Assembly (NCBI GenBank): GCA_019454045.1
Contig: SKCR01017720.1
Coordinates: 1-64,000, forward strand
Direction: 5' to 3'
DNA: 64,000 nt
Source of the DNA: Zanthoxylum bungeanum
Lineage: Eukaryota > Streptophyta > Magnoliopsida > Sapindales > Rutaceae
Part shown: positions 43,224 through 55,651 of the stretch, piece by piece
Layout: every line of letters begins with the position of its first letter
How positions within the stretch are numbered: position 1 is the stretch's first letter
The notes under the pieces: generated by a model
Databases searched by the model: none
Seen by the model: only the letters and a program-made list of their open reading frames with translations
Told to the model about the DNA's origin: nothing
Translations under genes and position numbers: made by a program

Positions 43224-45195
43224 TGTTGGACAGTTATGACCCATAGCATCACTATTTGTACAGGTCATGGTTTTGTTGTACAAATTAACTATGTAACAAA
43301 GAAAATTATTTTTTTATCATTTGTGATTAGATCACCAAGATGTATAAATGATGAAAGGTCCATATGATTAGTTCCTGGATTGAGATGATATGAGACAGTA
43401 TCAATCCACTAAAGTCTAATCATTAAATATCCCTAGTCAGAGTATTATTGAGATTGGACATCGATAATGCGAAAAAGACTAGTATTACACTTGTTCACGT
43501 TGTGAGGGCATAACGGCATAGTTCTCATATATTTGGGTATATGATACTCATGCAAGTGTAGTAGGAGGTTGTGTTTTACCGATGGTATGGAAAATAGCTT
43601 CGCTCTGGATATACCCCTCGGAATTCCATTGGTAGTATGACTATGTGTCTATGGAAGTCCGAATCAGGGTAGGTGTATTTGGTCTTAACTTGAGACTTGC
43701 ACCGCTAATACTTGCGACAATCAATGCACTTTGGTTTTGGTTGTCCAGGGCTTTAACAGGTTCTGTGTACGCCTCTTCTGGGTATATTGAGAATCGTAGT
43801 GTATTGGGTGTGATGTCGAGACGGAAGTATCACTCCAGTCATAGTGGAGATGATGGTCACGTAGGATACGGAACTTGTTCTCTTATATGCTGCAGCTATC
43901 GGGATATTATGACTAGGTCATGTTTATCCGATTATATAGACTAGTTACCAGAGATCCGATATGTGCTTCGTACGGGGCAGACACATTTCCAGCCCCAGGC
44001 CTTGCACGTGACATCCGATACTGGATCGAAATACGCAATACTACGTATACTACGCCTGATATAGATCACATATTCCTGTAAGGATATTTCTGGATAATTG
44101 GGTAGCCAGCCTTGTCTTGTAAATCGGTAAAAACGTAGTACTAGGTACTTACGTGTTCGGATAGTCTGATGACCGGATTTACTGCCAACATATCCGGGGA
44201 TCTCATGGGTCGCTTCCCGAAGATTCACCAATGACGTATGACTCGCACTTTATTAATCTGGGATTAATTAAATGAGAGAGAAAATTAATCTGGGATTAAT
44301 TGCAGCGATATTTTATCTGGGATAAAATATTATTTAAAGAGAGAGAACGATTAATTTGGAATTAATCAATAAAATAATATATTCGATATATTATACGAAA
44401 TTGGATTTCGACGCGGAATTAAATTTAGAATTAATTCGGGCGAATGAGTTAATTTAGAATTAATTCGTTAGCGACGTGAATAGTAATTTTGCTAGGCATA
44501 ATTATTTAATTACGTCGCAACGGAAAATTCATTAATTTGGAATTAGCGAACCCGAGGCCGGGAGTGTTTGCGGGCGCACTCGCATTTCGAATTCAAGCGC
44601 GGCCCACAAGTCACATCAAGCGTCAAATCACTTGTCACTTTGAGTGATGTGACAACTTGTCACTTTTGATTTGAGTGATTGATATGAGTAGTTGGTTTGA
44701 TTAAAAAACCATTTACCTTTATTTAATTTATTGGTATCTGACTTTTGAATTTGTGTATTAGATGCACTTTTCTCCAACCACCAACATAACTCACATTCTC
44801 TTCTCTTTCTTCTTCCCTCTCTCTCGCCCAAAGGGGCTGTTTTTTTTCTTCTAAAATTCTGGTTTCACCGTGAGTTGAAGGAGAAGCAATAGGAAATTTT
44901 GCGGTAAAATTTCAGGAGTGATAGCACGCTTTAGGAGTCTTGCGAAGGTGATAGGGAACCTCACCCGTGAGCATGGAATCATCAACCAAAGCTTGGAGCT
45001 TGATGGATCATCCATGGCCGAATTTGGAGGACACAAAAACTGCCCATTGCCGTGAGCCACCTTGGAGGGAGAAAAGATTTTTTGTGTTCGTCGCATCGCT
45101 CAACCGATCATTGTGAGTATTCTGCACCTCCTTGATGTATTTGCATATTGTTTCATTGCTTAAATCGATCCTTGGGACCTTAGAGAAACCCAACA
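43224..45195 (+). repeat. 5' LTR of element D
   Basis: Starts TGTTGGACAG, ends 'gagaaacccaaca'; 1972 bp. The primer site 'tggtatcagagc' follows at 45197-45208. Confidence 0.92.
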
Positions 45196-48100
45196 ATGGT
45201 ATCAGAGCAAGGTTGAGCATGAAACTTGAACTTAGGGTTAAAATTGGCTAAATTATATTTGAGCATGATTTGATAAAATTACTTGATTGAGTATGCTTAA
45301 ATGATGTTTAATTGAAGTTGTATTGGATCAACTTCATGAAAGTTGATTGGATCAATTTTTTGCCCAAATCTTAGGCTTGGCCGAGAGTTTCAATGCCCTT
45401 TGTCATGGTGATTTTTTGATTTTTGATTCATTGGATGAGTTGAAATCATTCAGGAATGTTGATTGTGGATTTAATTGGATTGAAATCGAATCGGACATGA
45501 AAAACCCCAAATTACCGTGAGTTATAGCATGTGAAAATGAGTTGATTTTTTATTAAAATGTGTTGGACATGTTTTGATGTTAATGAGCATAATTAATTGT
45601 ACAAATTTGTGTTTTGGAAATGTTAATTTTGGTAATTAATTATGACAATACACTTTGGTTAATTGAGTTATAAAATTTGGAATTTTATAATTTAATTAAT
45701 TGGGCCTATTTTGGAAATTGGGCTTGTAAAGTTGTAATTGGGCTAATTGGGCTTGGTTCCACCAAGATTGGTTTAGGAAAATTGGTTGGATCCAATTGGG
45801 CCCAAAACCATATCCATAAAGTCCAATTATGACTTAATGGACCTTTAATATTAATTGGGCCTAAATTGGTTTCTTGGCAAATAAGAGTGATTCCTTAAAT
45901 GGGCTTTGGTATTTGGGTTTGACCCAATTGACCAAAAGTCCATGCCTTAAGAAATTAATTAAAAGCCCATTGGACTTTAAATTAAATTGACATTGGATGT
46001 TAATTGGGCTTTGAGACCCGTAACGATTAGATTTGGGATGTAAGTCATAAAGGTACATTAAAAAGTGTAATATTTAATTTGGAATTAAATAAATGAATTA
46101 GTATTAAATACATATTAAATTGGATTTAATGTTGTAGTTTAATTTAATTCAAGAATTCATACTTTGAGTAATTATTCGCAAAACGAGTTTGACTCGAGCA
46201 AAATCAAATCGTTGTTTGAACATTGGATGGTCATTAATTATCAGATTAATTAATTGGATTAGATTGATTGATAACATGCTTGTTTGAATACATGGTTGTG
46301 ATGTATGAATAATGTATATCGAATGGATATTAGATGGGTGAGGGCAATTTTGGAAATTATTGTAATAAATTTAGAATTTATTAATTGGACATGCGTGTCC
46401 AGCCTATTACCTCCTTACTCGTTGTATTTCTCTTCTCACCTATTCCCCTCAATGTAAATGAGGTTTCTTTAGAAGTGTTATGTAACGGGTAGAAGTAATA
46501 CATGTGCTAGCGGGAGAGAGGAAATAGAGAGATTTGTTCTAGGAACAATGTTTAAGTATCCATCCGGATATCATTATTATATTTATTTATATGCGCCTTA
46601 TTATGTGTTTAGAATGCATGTTTAAGGGTGTATGATGATGAGACCTTAACAAAGATAATAAATTGATTGCCAATTGCACGCGAAAAACCCTCAACATCAT
46701 ATTAAGCGTTGTTTCTTCCATTGAGTGATTCTTACTCAAGATCCAAGACTGGCATTGGTTTGTTGACCAAAGTCAAGATCTTTGTCCGTCGAGGATGTGT
46801 TTGAATCATGAAGGCTTTGTTCCATATTGGTGTCTTGTCCAAGTTTTGATTTATTGGCCAAAGTCAAGATCACTTCTTGTCCATCAACACTGATTACGAA
46901 GCTTTCCATGGTCAATGAGTTCCGCTTAACTGGGATCACTAAGTTTGTTATGCCAAAGCCAAGGCTTAGTTGATTCAGAGGAATAAGGTTAAACAATATA
47001 TTGGATATATTGGCATATATAAGATATATGTTTCGGACTTGGATGTCCACCTGCTGGATCTAGGAATTGGATGGGATCCAATTGATCTTAGAGATCTACC
47101 TAGTTAATTATCATACAATTTGTTGGCCAAAGTCAAGATTGTGTGTTATTTAACGGGATCCTAGCCCACTAGGAAACAAGGTTTCCCGAGTACTCCACAG
47201 AGGGTTAGAGGCTCGCCGAAAAATAATGGGAGGCAAGTATTAAATTTGCAATATTCCTTTAGTTACTTGCCATACACGCTCATATCAAATTTTTCGTCAA
47301 ATAAATTAATTTATTAGTTGGACTAATATTTAATTATTGTTTTAATAAACAATTGGACTGTATTCAAACTATTTCAATTAATAGTTGATTTTATAATTGG
47401 ATTATAGTAATCAATATAATTGAATTTAATCAATTAAATTATAGTTGATTATATAGTTGGACTATAGTAATCATTATAATCAATAGTACCTAATATCGTT
47501 GATTAAATAGTTGGACTATTAGAATCAAGATAATTGAAAGATTAGTGTTTAAAACATAATAATGGGAGAAAATGTATTTAAACGACTTTAATTTTCAAAT
47601 TGGGAATAAACTTCAGGATAGTCCTGAAAACTAAAAAGTTACTTTATTTGATAAAATAACATCTTAGGCCTAAGCCTGGAGTTAAGCAAATAGTAGAACA
47701 TGATATTTGGAATATTCATGTGATGATAACTGTAGTGCTTAATCCAATAAGCTTGCCAAATAGACTCCTTAATTTCTTAATCAGAACTTAGGATTAGATC
47801 CTCATAGTATGATATTGAAATTGAAGGATCTTCATAGATCTATTCTTAGATCTTAGAAGTACAAATTGCAATAGAAAACTCTTGGAGAGTTAATGGCTAT
47901 TCTCAATGAGACAAAGCCAACGTTCGCAATAAGGCAATAAGCGCAATGCGCATCTTATTTCGATATTCTAGAAGGCCAAGGCTTGGCCAAAGGCTTCTGG
48001 GTGTGGAAAAAGGGCAAAGGCAAAGTCATTAGAATCTTCTGGGAAGAAATAGGAAACGGGGACACGGAAGCGTGACTGCCGTATGGACAAGGCAGACATG

Positions 48101-48549
48101 AAGGAATTGAAGAACGAGCAAGGCTCTGACTTCAAATAAGTTTGTCATAAACATGTTCACTACTTGTATTAAAATTGGATTTTAGATACTAAAATGTGGT
48201 ACATAAATATGTACTGGTGTGCAGAATCTGCTGAAAAGCAGGATACTGACTTCATTTGAGATCGATCTACGAATCGGAAATGGGACAAAAGTCGTTGTTT
48301 TAACCGTAGATACCTAAATTTAGGAACTACCCTTCGGGTGTGTACTTAAATTAGGAAACTGTTACAATGTAACTATTTTGACTAGATACATTATCTCTAT
48401 ATCATGGTTTAACCCGTTATGGGTATACCTTTATATTCTAGAACACTAAAGTGTTTTATTATATAAAGATGATATTGAGATAAACACATTAGATGTGAAT
48501 AACAATATTTATATTTTGAATATAAATAAATCTCATAGATATGACATCA

Positions 48550-50950
48550 CAAACAAATAGCTCAAACTGAGTAAATCAGTTGAGACTTATAAGTGGCATT
48601 GTTGTCTGGGACACAATTAAACAAGACTCGTATATCCACACTTTTGAAGAGTTGATACTAGGACAAATTTGATTTTATCCAAATGATGTCTACGAATCTA
48701 GTTTATAAGGCAAAGTGCCTAAAACACCTTTACTTGGTAAAAATACAAATACCACCGATCTGTTAGCCCTAGTTCATAGTGAAGCAAGTGGGCCCATATC
48801 TAGCTAGGCTAGAGGTGGAAATGAATGTTTCGTGACCTTTACAGATGTGGCATCGCGTTATGGTTATTTGTTTCCTTCTAAACACAAATCGGAAACTTTC
48901 ATAAAGTTTCGACACGAAGTAGACAAACAGATCGGCTAAAGTATTAATACCGTCACAGTTAGACCATGATGAAAATACTTAAGCAATAAGTTTCTCAAAT
49001 ACTTGAAAGAGTATAGTATTCTTTCAATGAGGACTCCTCCCAGAACACGTCAATTTGACGGTGTGTCCGACCGGAGAAACCGAATTTTGTTAGACATGAT
49101 AAAGTTAATCATGAGTCGCTCTGAGTTACCATTTCCTTCAACAGATACGCATTAACAGTGTAGAACTTATTTAGAATAAAGTTCCATAAAAATCTGTTAG
49201 ACAGACTTCATATTAGATATGAACAGGAAAGAAACCGGGTTTCTCATTCCTAAAGATTTGGGAATGCTAGACGTATGTTTGGACGATACCAAACTAGAAC
49301 CCAAATTGGATAAGTGCCTAAATTTGTAGGTTATCCTAGGGAAACCAAAGCATAATACTTATACAACTCACAAGAGAACAATGTAATTGTTGCTCGCCAT
49401 GCGGTTTTCCTAAGAGGAATACCTACATGCAGTGGTAAGTGGGAGGAAAGTAAAACTCGATGAAAATCGGAGTAATATTATTCCAGGAACCGAATCCTAA
49501 CGGGACACAAATAGTTCATCAAGGATGAAACTATACCAATGATCTTCGAATACACAAGAACCACGTAGATCAGAGAGAGTCAGAAAATAACCTGGGGTAT
49601 GGGTTTCTGATCTCACCTCATAAAGATGTTAATCTTATTGAGGAATACGAACTGACTACGTATAAGGTAGTGATACAAGGTATCGACTCCCTATTATAGC
49701 AAAGTGCCATAAAATCCGAAATGGATTCCATGTATACCAACCGAGTTTGAACACTGGTTGTTGTACCGAAAGGTATTGTGCCTAATGGTACTATATGAGT
49801 CTTCAAGGAAGACATACATGGATGGCAACATACCAACGTACTAAGCTGGGCTTGTAGCGAAAAGGTATCGTTATCAACATTGTGTCGATTACTACGAAAC
49901 CTTTTATTCGTTGCCATGATTAAATCCATTTGGATAATGCTTGCTGATGCTGCAAGTTTCATTTATGAAATATGGCAGCTGAATGCCAAAACCGCTTTCC
50001 TTAACAGAAACCTTTTGGAGGATGTTTACAACATCTTTACGGTTTTGTCGTACCAAAACTAGCAAACAAGGTTTGCAGGTTATTCGATCCATGGATGGAT
50101 TGAAGCAAGTATTGCGTTCTTGGAATTATTGTTTTGATGTAATCATAATGGTATATGATTTAATTCAAAACGAAAATGATTCTTGTGTATATAAGGAGCT
50201 TAGTGAGAGCGCACTGACAATGAATGTCCTAAGAAATGATGACATGTCATTTCTTGGAAATGATATTCCCATAAAACCATCGGTGAAAGCTTGGCTTTCA
50301 ATAAAATTCTCCGTAGAATTCTTGGGAGAAACAACCTTTATTCTAGGAATAAAGATCTACTGTGATAGATCTAAAAGTTGTTATCACTCTCTGAGAACTC
50401 GTACATTGAAATAAATGTACGCGACCTGGTGTCTCATACGCTTTGAGCATATGGAGTCACAATCAGGCCAATCGAATTGATAGTCATTGGATTGATGTTA
50501 AGAACATCCTTTAATATCTTAGAGGAACTAAGGATGCTGTCTTAAACTATGGAGAATAAGAACTTGAAGTGACTGGAATCACTACTGCAAGTTTACTAAC
50601 CGATATAAATGACTATTAGTCGTAACAACGGTACTATAAAGTTTGAATAACGGAACAGTGAGCTGGAAATCTTCCATGCAAGATACTGTTACTGAATAAA
50701 CAACAAAAGTGGATTATTGCTGCAGCTGAGGCAGCAATAGAAGCTATTTGGGTCGATAATAAATCTAATTAGATTAGATATAGTTCTGTTAGCAGCTGAG
50801 CTAGGCTTCAGCGCAAGCTAAATAATTAATGGTCTCATCAACGATCCAGATATATACTTTGAATATTCATCTGATTCGTTCGGATCATACATCGTGGTGA
50901 TGTGATGATCGTATAAATCGCATCAGATAATAATCATGCAAATCCGTTGA
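48550..50950 (+). pseudogene. copia pol remnant (pre-integrase, integrase, RT, RNase H)
   Basis: Landmarks of copia Pol appear in order but in changing frames. GAG-pre-integrase ('KWHCCLGHN', 48590). Integrase core ('GGNECFVTFTDVASRYGYLF', about 48810-48890; 'DGVSDRRNR', about 49060). RT palm ('YEIWQLNAKTAFLNRNLLED', 49965-50025; 'LKQVLRSWN', about 50100; the YVDD box region degraded to 'RNDDMSFLGND' at 50235). RNase H ('AAEAAIEA' near 50725) and the usual ending 'NPLTKAF' near 50945. Stops and frameshifts throughout make it inactive. Confidence 0.85.
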
Positions 50951-51041
50951 CGAAAGCATTTTTCTCAGCAAAAGTTTGAGCGAACCGTACATAGTTCAGG
51001 TTAGGACACTTGAGTGATTGGCTATGTGCCAAATGGGAGAT

Positions 51042-53043
51042 TGTTGGACAGTTATGACCCATAGCATCGCTATTTGTACAGATCATGGTGTTGTTGTACA
51101 AATTAACTATGTAACAAAAGAAATTATTTTTTTTTTCATTTGTGATTAGATCACCACGATGTATAAATGATGAAAGGTCCATATGATTAGTTCCTGGATT
51201 GAGATGATATGAGACAATATCAATCCATGAAGTTTTAATCATTAAATATCCCTAGTCAGAGTATTATCGAGATTGGAAATCGATAATGTGAAAAAGACTA
51301 GTATTACACTTGTGCGCGTTGTGAGGGCATAACGATATAGTTATCATATATTTGGGTATAGGATACTCATGCAAGTGTAGTATGAGGTTGTGTTTTACCG
51401 ATGGTATGGAAAACAGCTTCGCTCTGGATAGACCCCTCAAAATTCCATTGGTAGTATGATTATGTGTCTATGGAAGTCCGAATCAGGGTAGGTTTATTTG
51501 GTCTTAACCTGAGACTTACACCGCTAATACTTGCGACAATCAATGCACTTTGATTTTGGTCGTCTAGGGATTTAACAGGTTCTGTGTACGCCTCTTCTGG
51601 GTATATTGAGAATCGTAGTGTATTGGGTGTGATGTCGAGACAGAAGTATCAATCCAATCATAGTGGAGATGATGATCACGTAGGATACAGAACTTGTTCT
51701 CTTATATGCTGCAGCTATCGGGATATTATGACTAGGTCATGTTTATCTGATTATAGAGACTAGTTACCAGAGATCCGATATGTGCTTCGTACGGGGCAGA
51801 CACATTTCCAGCCCCAGGCCTTGCACGTGACATCCGATACTGGATCGAAATACGCAATACTACGTATACTACGCCTGATATAGATCATATATTACTGTAA
51901 GGATATTTCTGGAGAATTGGGTAGGCATGGCGCTTTGCTAGAAGTCAACCTTGTCTTGTAAATCGGTAAAAATGTAGTACTAGGTACTTACGTGTTCGGA
52001 TAGTCCGACGACCAGATTTACTGCCAACATATCCGGGGATCTCATGGGTCGCTTCCCGAAGATTCACCGATGACGTATGACTCGCACTTTATTAATCTGG
52101 GATTAATTAAATTAGAGAGAAAATTAATCTGGGATTAATTACAGAAATATTTTATCTGGGATAAAATATTATTTAAAGAGATAGAACGATTAATTTGGAA
52201 TTAATCAATAAAATAATATATTCGATATATTATACGAAATTAGATTTCGACGCGGAATTAGATTTAGAATTTAATTCAGGTGAACGAGTTAATTTAGAAT
52301 TAATTCGTTAGCGATGTGAATAGTAATTTTGCTCTGCATAATTATTTAATTACGTCGTAACGGAAAATTCGTTAATTTGGAATTAGCGAACCCGAGCCCG
52401 GGAGTGTTTGCGGACGCACTCGCATTTCGAATTCAAGCACGGCCCACAAGTCACATCAAGCGTCAAATCACTTGTCACTTTGAGTGATGTTACAACTTGT
52501 CACTTTTGATTAGAGTGATTGATGTGAGTAGTTGGTTGGATTAAAAAGCCATTTACCTTTATTTAATTTATTGGTATTTGACTTTTGAATTTGTGTATTA
52601 GATACACTTTTCTCCAACCACCAACATAACACACATTCTCTTCTCTTTCTTCTTCCCTCTCTCTCGCCCAAAGGGGCTGTTTTTCTTCTTCCAAAATTCT
52701 GGTTTCACCGTGAGTTGAAGGAGAAGCAATAGGAAATTTTGCAGTAAAATTTCCGGAGTGCTAGCACGCTTTAGGAGTCTTGCGAAGGTGATAGGGAACC
52801 GCCCACTGCCGTGAGCCACCTTGGAGGGAGAAAAGATTTTTTGTGTTCGTCGCATCGCTCAACCGATCATTGTGAGTATTCTGCACCTCCTTGATGTATT
52901 TGCATATTGTTTCATTGCTTAAATCGATCTTTGGGACCTTAGAGAAACCCAACCGATCATTGTGAGTATTCCGCACCTCCTTGATGTATTCGCATATTGT
53001 TTCATTGCTTAAATCGATCTTTGGGACCTTAGAGAAACCAACA
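51042..53043 (+). repeat. 3' LTR of element D, with terminal 90-bp duplication
   Basis: Matches 43224-45195 with two structural differences: loss of about 80 bp near 52800 (present at 44965-45045), and a tandem duplication of the last 90 bp (units start 52861 and 52951, both 'aaccgatcattgtgagtatt'). It ends 'gaaaccaaca' at 53043. Confidence 0.9.
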
Positions 53044-53360
53044 CCTCGACCTTGGGATTCATTCCTGGATTCATTCCCAAACACTGACGATGTGGGCCTC
53101 GACCCTGGGATTCATTCCCGGATTCATTCCAAAACTCTAATGATGTGGGCCTCGACCTTGGGATTCATTCCAAAACTCTGACGATGTGGTCCTCGACCCT
53201 GGGATTCATTCCCGGATGCATTCTAAAACTCTGATGATGTGGGCCTCGACCCTGAGATTCATTCCAAAACTCTGTCGATGTGGGCCTCGACCCTGTGATT
53301 CATTCCCCAAACTGCTGATAGTGTAGGCCTCGGCCTTGGGATTTATTCCCGAAACTGATG
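53044..53360. repeat. GATGTGGGCCTCG tandem array, right part
   Basis: Continuation of the array at 42740-43223, with units such as 'tgtgggcctcgaccctggga' and 'ttcattccaaaactctgatg'. Confidence 0.87.
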
Positions 53361-55630
53361 ATTCTATGTTGCTGTTTCTGGTTGGCTTACATTTGTCGCT
53401 TTCTCATTTTCTTTAAAACTTGTGAACAAAATCAAGACAAAGATTGTGTGTATATGACGTGTATGCATGCATACATGAATGTGTTTCCTATTCCAATGGG
53501 TTAGGTCTTCCTTGTGCTTTTCAGTGCTTCTTGCCTACAAAAGTCTTTGGTCGCCTTCTGGGTCTGCTTGCAATTTCCTTCTGCCAGTTCTCTTCTGTGA
53601 TTGGTTGGTTCTCTTTTGTCTCATGGCTCAAGATCTCGTTGTTTCCCTTATTTACGAGGTGGTAGATTGGTCGCCCCCAGTCTTGATTTAGTTTTCTGCT
53701 CTTCGCTGCTTGTAATAGGTCAAGGTGAACCACGTGATGTGGCATTCCATATCATCATATTATATCACATTCTACGAAATAGTCCCAATAGTTACACATA
53801 TTATTGCCCTCAAAGAATGCTCAGTATTGAAACCAGAGAATCTTCAAAATATTCAATGCAACTCAAATCTAAGTCTTTGAATAAATGATCTAAGCCAGAC
53901 TCAAAATGTGTGTGTGTAAAGGTTCCTTTGCAGATTCATCCCCATGTGAGCCAACTAAATGATTTCGTCAAAAAATTGGGATCGATGGGTCAAACCAACC
54001 TAGATGTCTCAATTATGTCTGCAGTTGCTTTTCTGTGCTCAATGTGGTATGGTTTTCTTTCTCTTTTGTCTCTTTCTTTTTTCTTTTCATTTTGAACTTC
54101 TTTTTTCTTTTCTTTTCTTTTTCTTTTTTTTTTTCTCTTTTTTTCAACACACCTACCCTTTAAGGTAGAATTTCTCCTAATGGTGGTCCTAATACTCGCC
54201 CATGGGTAGCTTCACGCTTATCGGTTATAGGTGGTTCAATTCTTTTCTTTAGAGACTTTTCTTTCATTTTTAACTATACCACACATCATAACATAAGCAA
54301 ATCAAGATAGACATCTAAGCAAACGGTCATTCACTGACCTACAATTTCTTTAACTAGTCACCTTGCCAACTACTGAGGTTTTCACCGCTAAGAACCTATA
54401 GTGAAGTTTTTACGAGTCTAACATAGATCAATCACTCAATGTATCAGATAAAAGCACATCAAGAGTTTATCGTTTCTAAGATTTCACCCTAAAGCAAACG
54501 ATTTCATCATTGGACTTATGTCTAACTATCAAGGACTAAAAACAAACGGTTTTTTTCTTTTCTTTTTTTTCTTTTTTCTTTTTTTTTCTTTATTTCTTTA
54601 TTTCTTTTTCTCTTTTTTTTCGGGCCTACCATGATCTTTCTATCATTGCCGTAAATGTTTTTGTTTCTCGGCTTCCTTTTCTCGATATCTATGTTTGTTA
54701 AACACCTTTTGACAAGTCTTTCTTTCCTAACCCAACAGATATCTATGATGGCTTTTAAGATACATGAGTTAACATGATGCATGTATGCATGAGATGCATG
54801 CGATGCGTGTGATGCATTGAATATATAAGTTGGCCCATTATCATTTTAAAGCATTCAATCACACTATTGCGAGGTGCAAACTTGTCCCAGTTGAAAAGGC
54901 CCAACAGGTTTACACTTTTGCGTTAACATGGCTAAACAACTTCAAATGATAAAAGGCCTAAACACAAAATGGCCCATTGGCATTCCAGAAGCTTTTGGCT
55001 CAACTGTCAAAGGACACGAACTCGTCCCAGTTTAAATGGCCCAGCAAGTTCACATCTTTTGACAAAAGGTCCAACTGGATCCAAATGACAACGGTCCAAA
55101 ACATAAACACAAATTAAATAATTTCTATTAGTTCTACGACTAAAGTTCTCATGTAGGTTTACAGGAGTGCGGACAAAGGCTCTCGTTGACGAAGGATTAC
55201 CCACAACTAGGACTCCCCACTCAAGGGTTCAAGCGACCAAGTGGACGCACCTTTTTTATACCTTACGGTACGTGCCAATGAGTTATGGTGTATGACTAAC
55301 TGTCGAATGGATTTCCCACTGTAGATTCCCCAGAGAGAGGGTGGAGCGAACTCTCTTAAATACCCAAGTCTCTTAGGCTCTTATCGCCTCGGTGACAGGA
55401 ATAAACAACGAGTCCTCCAAACTAGTCCGTCACAACGAGCTACGAGTAATGATCATCTCGGTGCGTTCACAGCTTTTCCTTATAGAAAGGTAGTGAATGA
55501 AGGAAGACATCGAACCATCATCTAGCCTTAACAATGCCTTTGATTAAACCCCTTTAACCCACTATAGACACGGTCAACTAAAGCACAAATCATAAACATC
55601 ACAAGACATGATTTCAGGGCCGATTCTCTA
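53361..55630 (-). other. Noncoding internal region of element C
   Basis: No gag or pol. The stretch 53760-54545 is the reverse complement of a sequence like 3080-3830 in the Athila/Tat-like element. Polypyrimidine (CTTTT)n tracts lie at about 54070-54150 and 54545-54625. 54830-55110 has repeated 'ggcccaacaggttta' and 'cttgtcccagtt' words. ORFs here have no family landmarks. Confidence 0.65.
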
Positions 55631-55648
55631 TCTCTAGTGGAGTCGCCA
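55631..55648 (-). promoter_or_regulatory. Primer-binding site of element C
   Basis: The minus strand reads 'tggcgactccactagaga', three bases from the LTR end. The TGGCGACTCCACT core is typical of Tat/Ogre elements. Confidence 0.8.
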
Positions 55649-55651
55649 GAC

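Larger units (their letters stand above)
43224..53043 (+). mobile_element. Element D: Ty1/copia element inserted in the tandem array
   Basis: About 9.8 kb, bounded by the duplication cctcg (43219-43223, 53044-53048), with ~2-kb LTRs, a Met-type primer site (45197), a degenerate pol and a purine tract (51029-51041, 'caaatgggagat'). No gag is recognisable in 45209-48550, which is AT-rich and has several 'ccaaagtcaagat' repeats near 46760, 46855 and 47125. Its LTRs are the same family as the solo LTR at 10712-12639 and related to that at 1-385. Confidence 0.9.

Noticed and set aside
46736..47050. 104-codon minus-strand ORF inside element D
   Set aside because: Antisense in a degraded copia leader with repeated 'ccaaagtcaagat'; no domain recognised.
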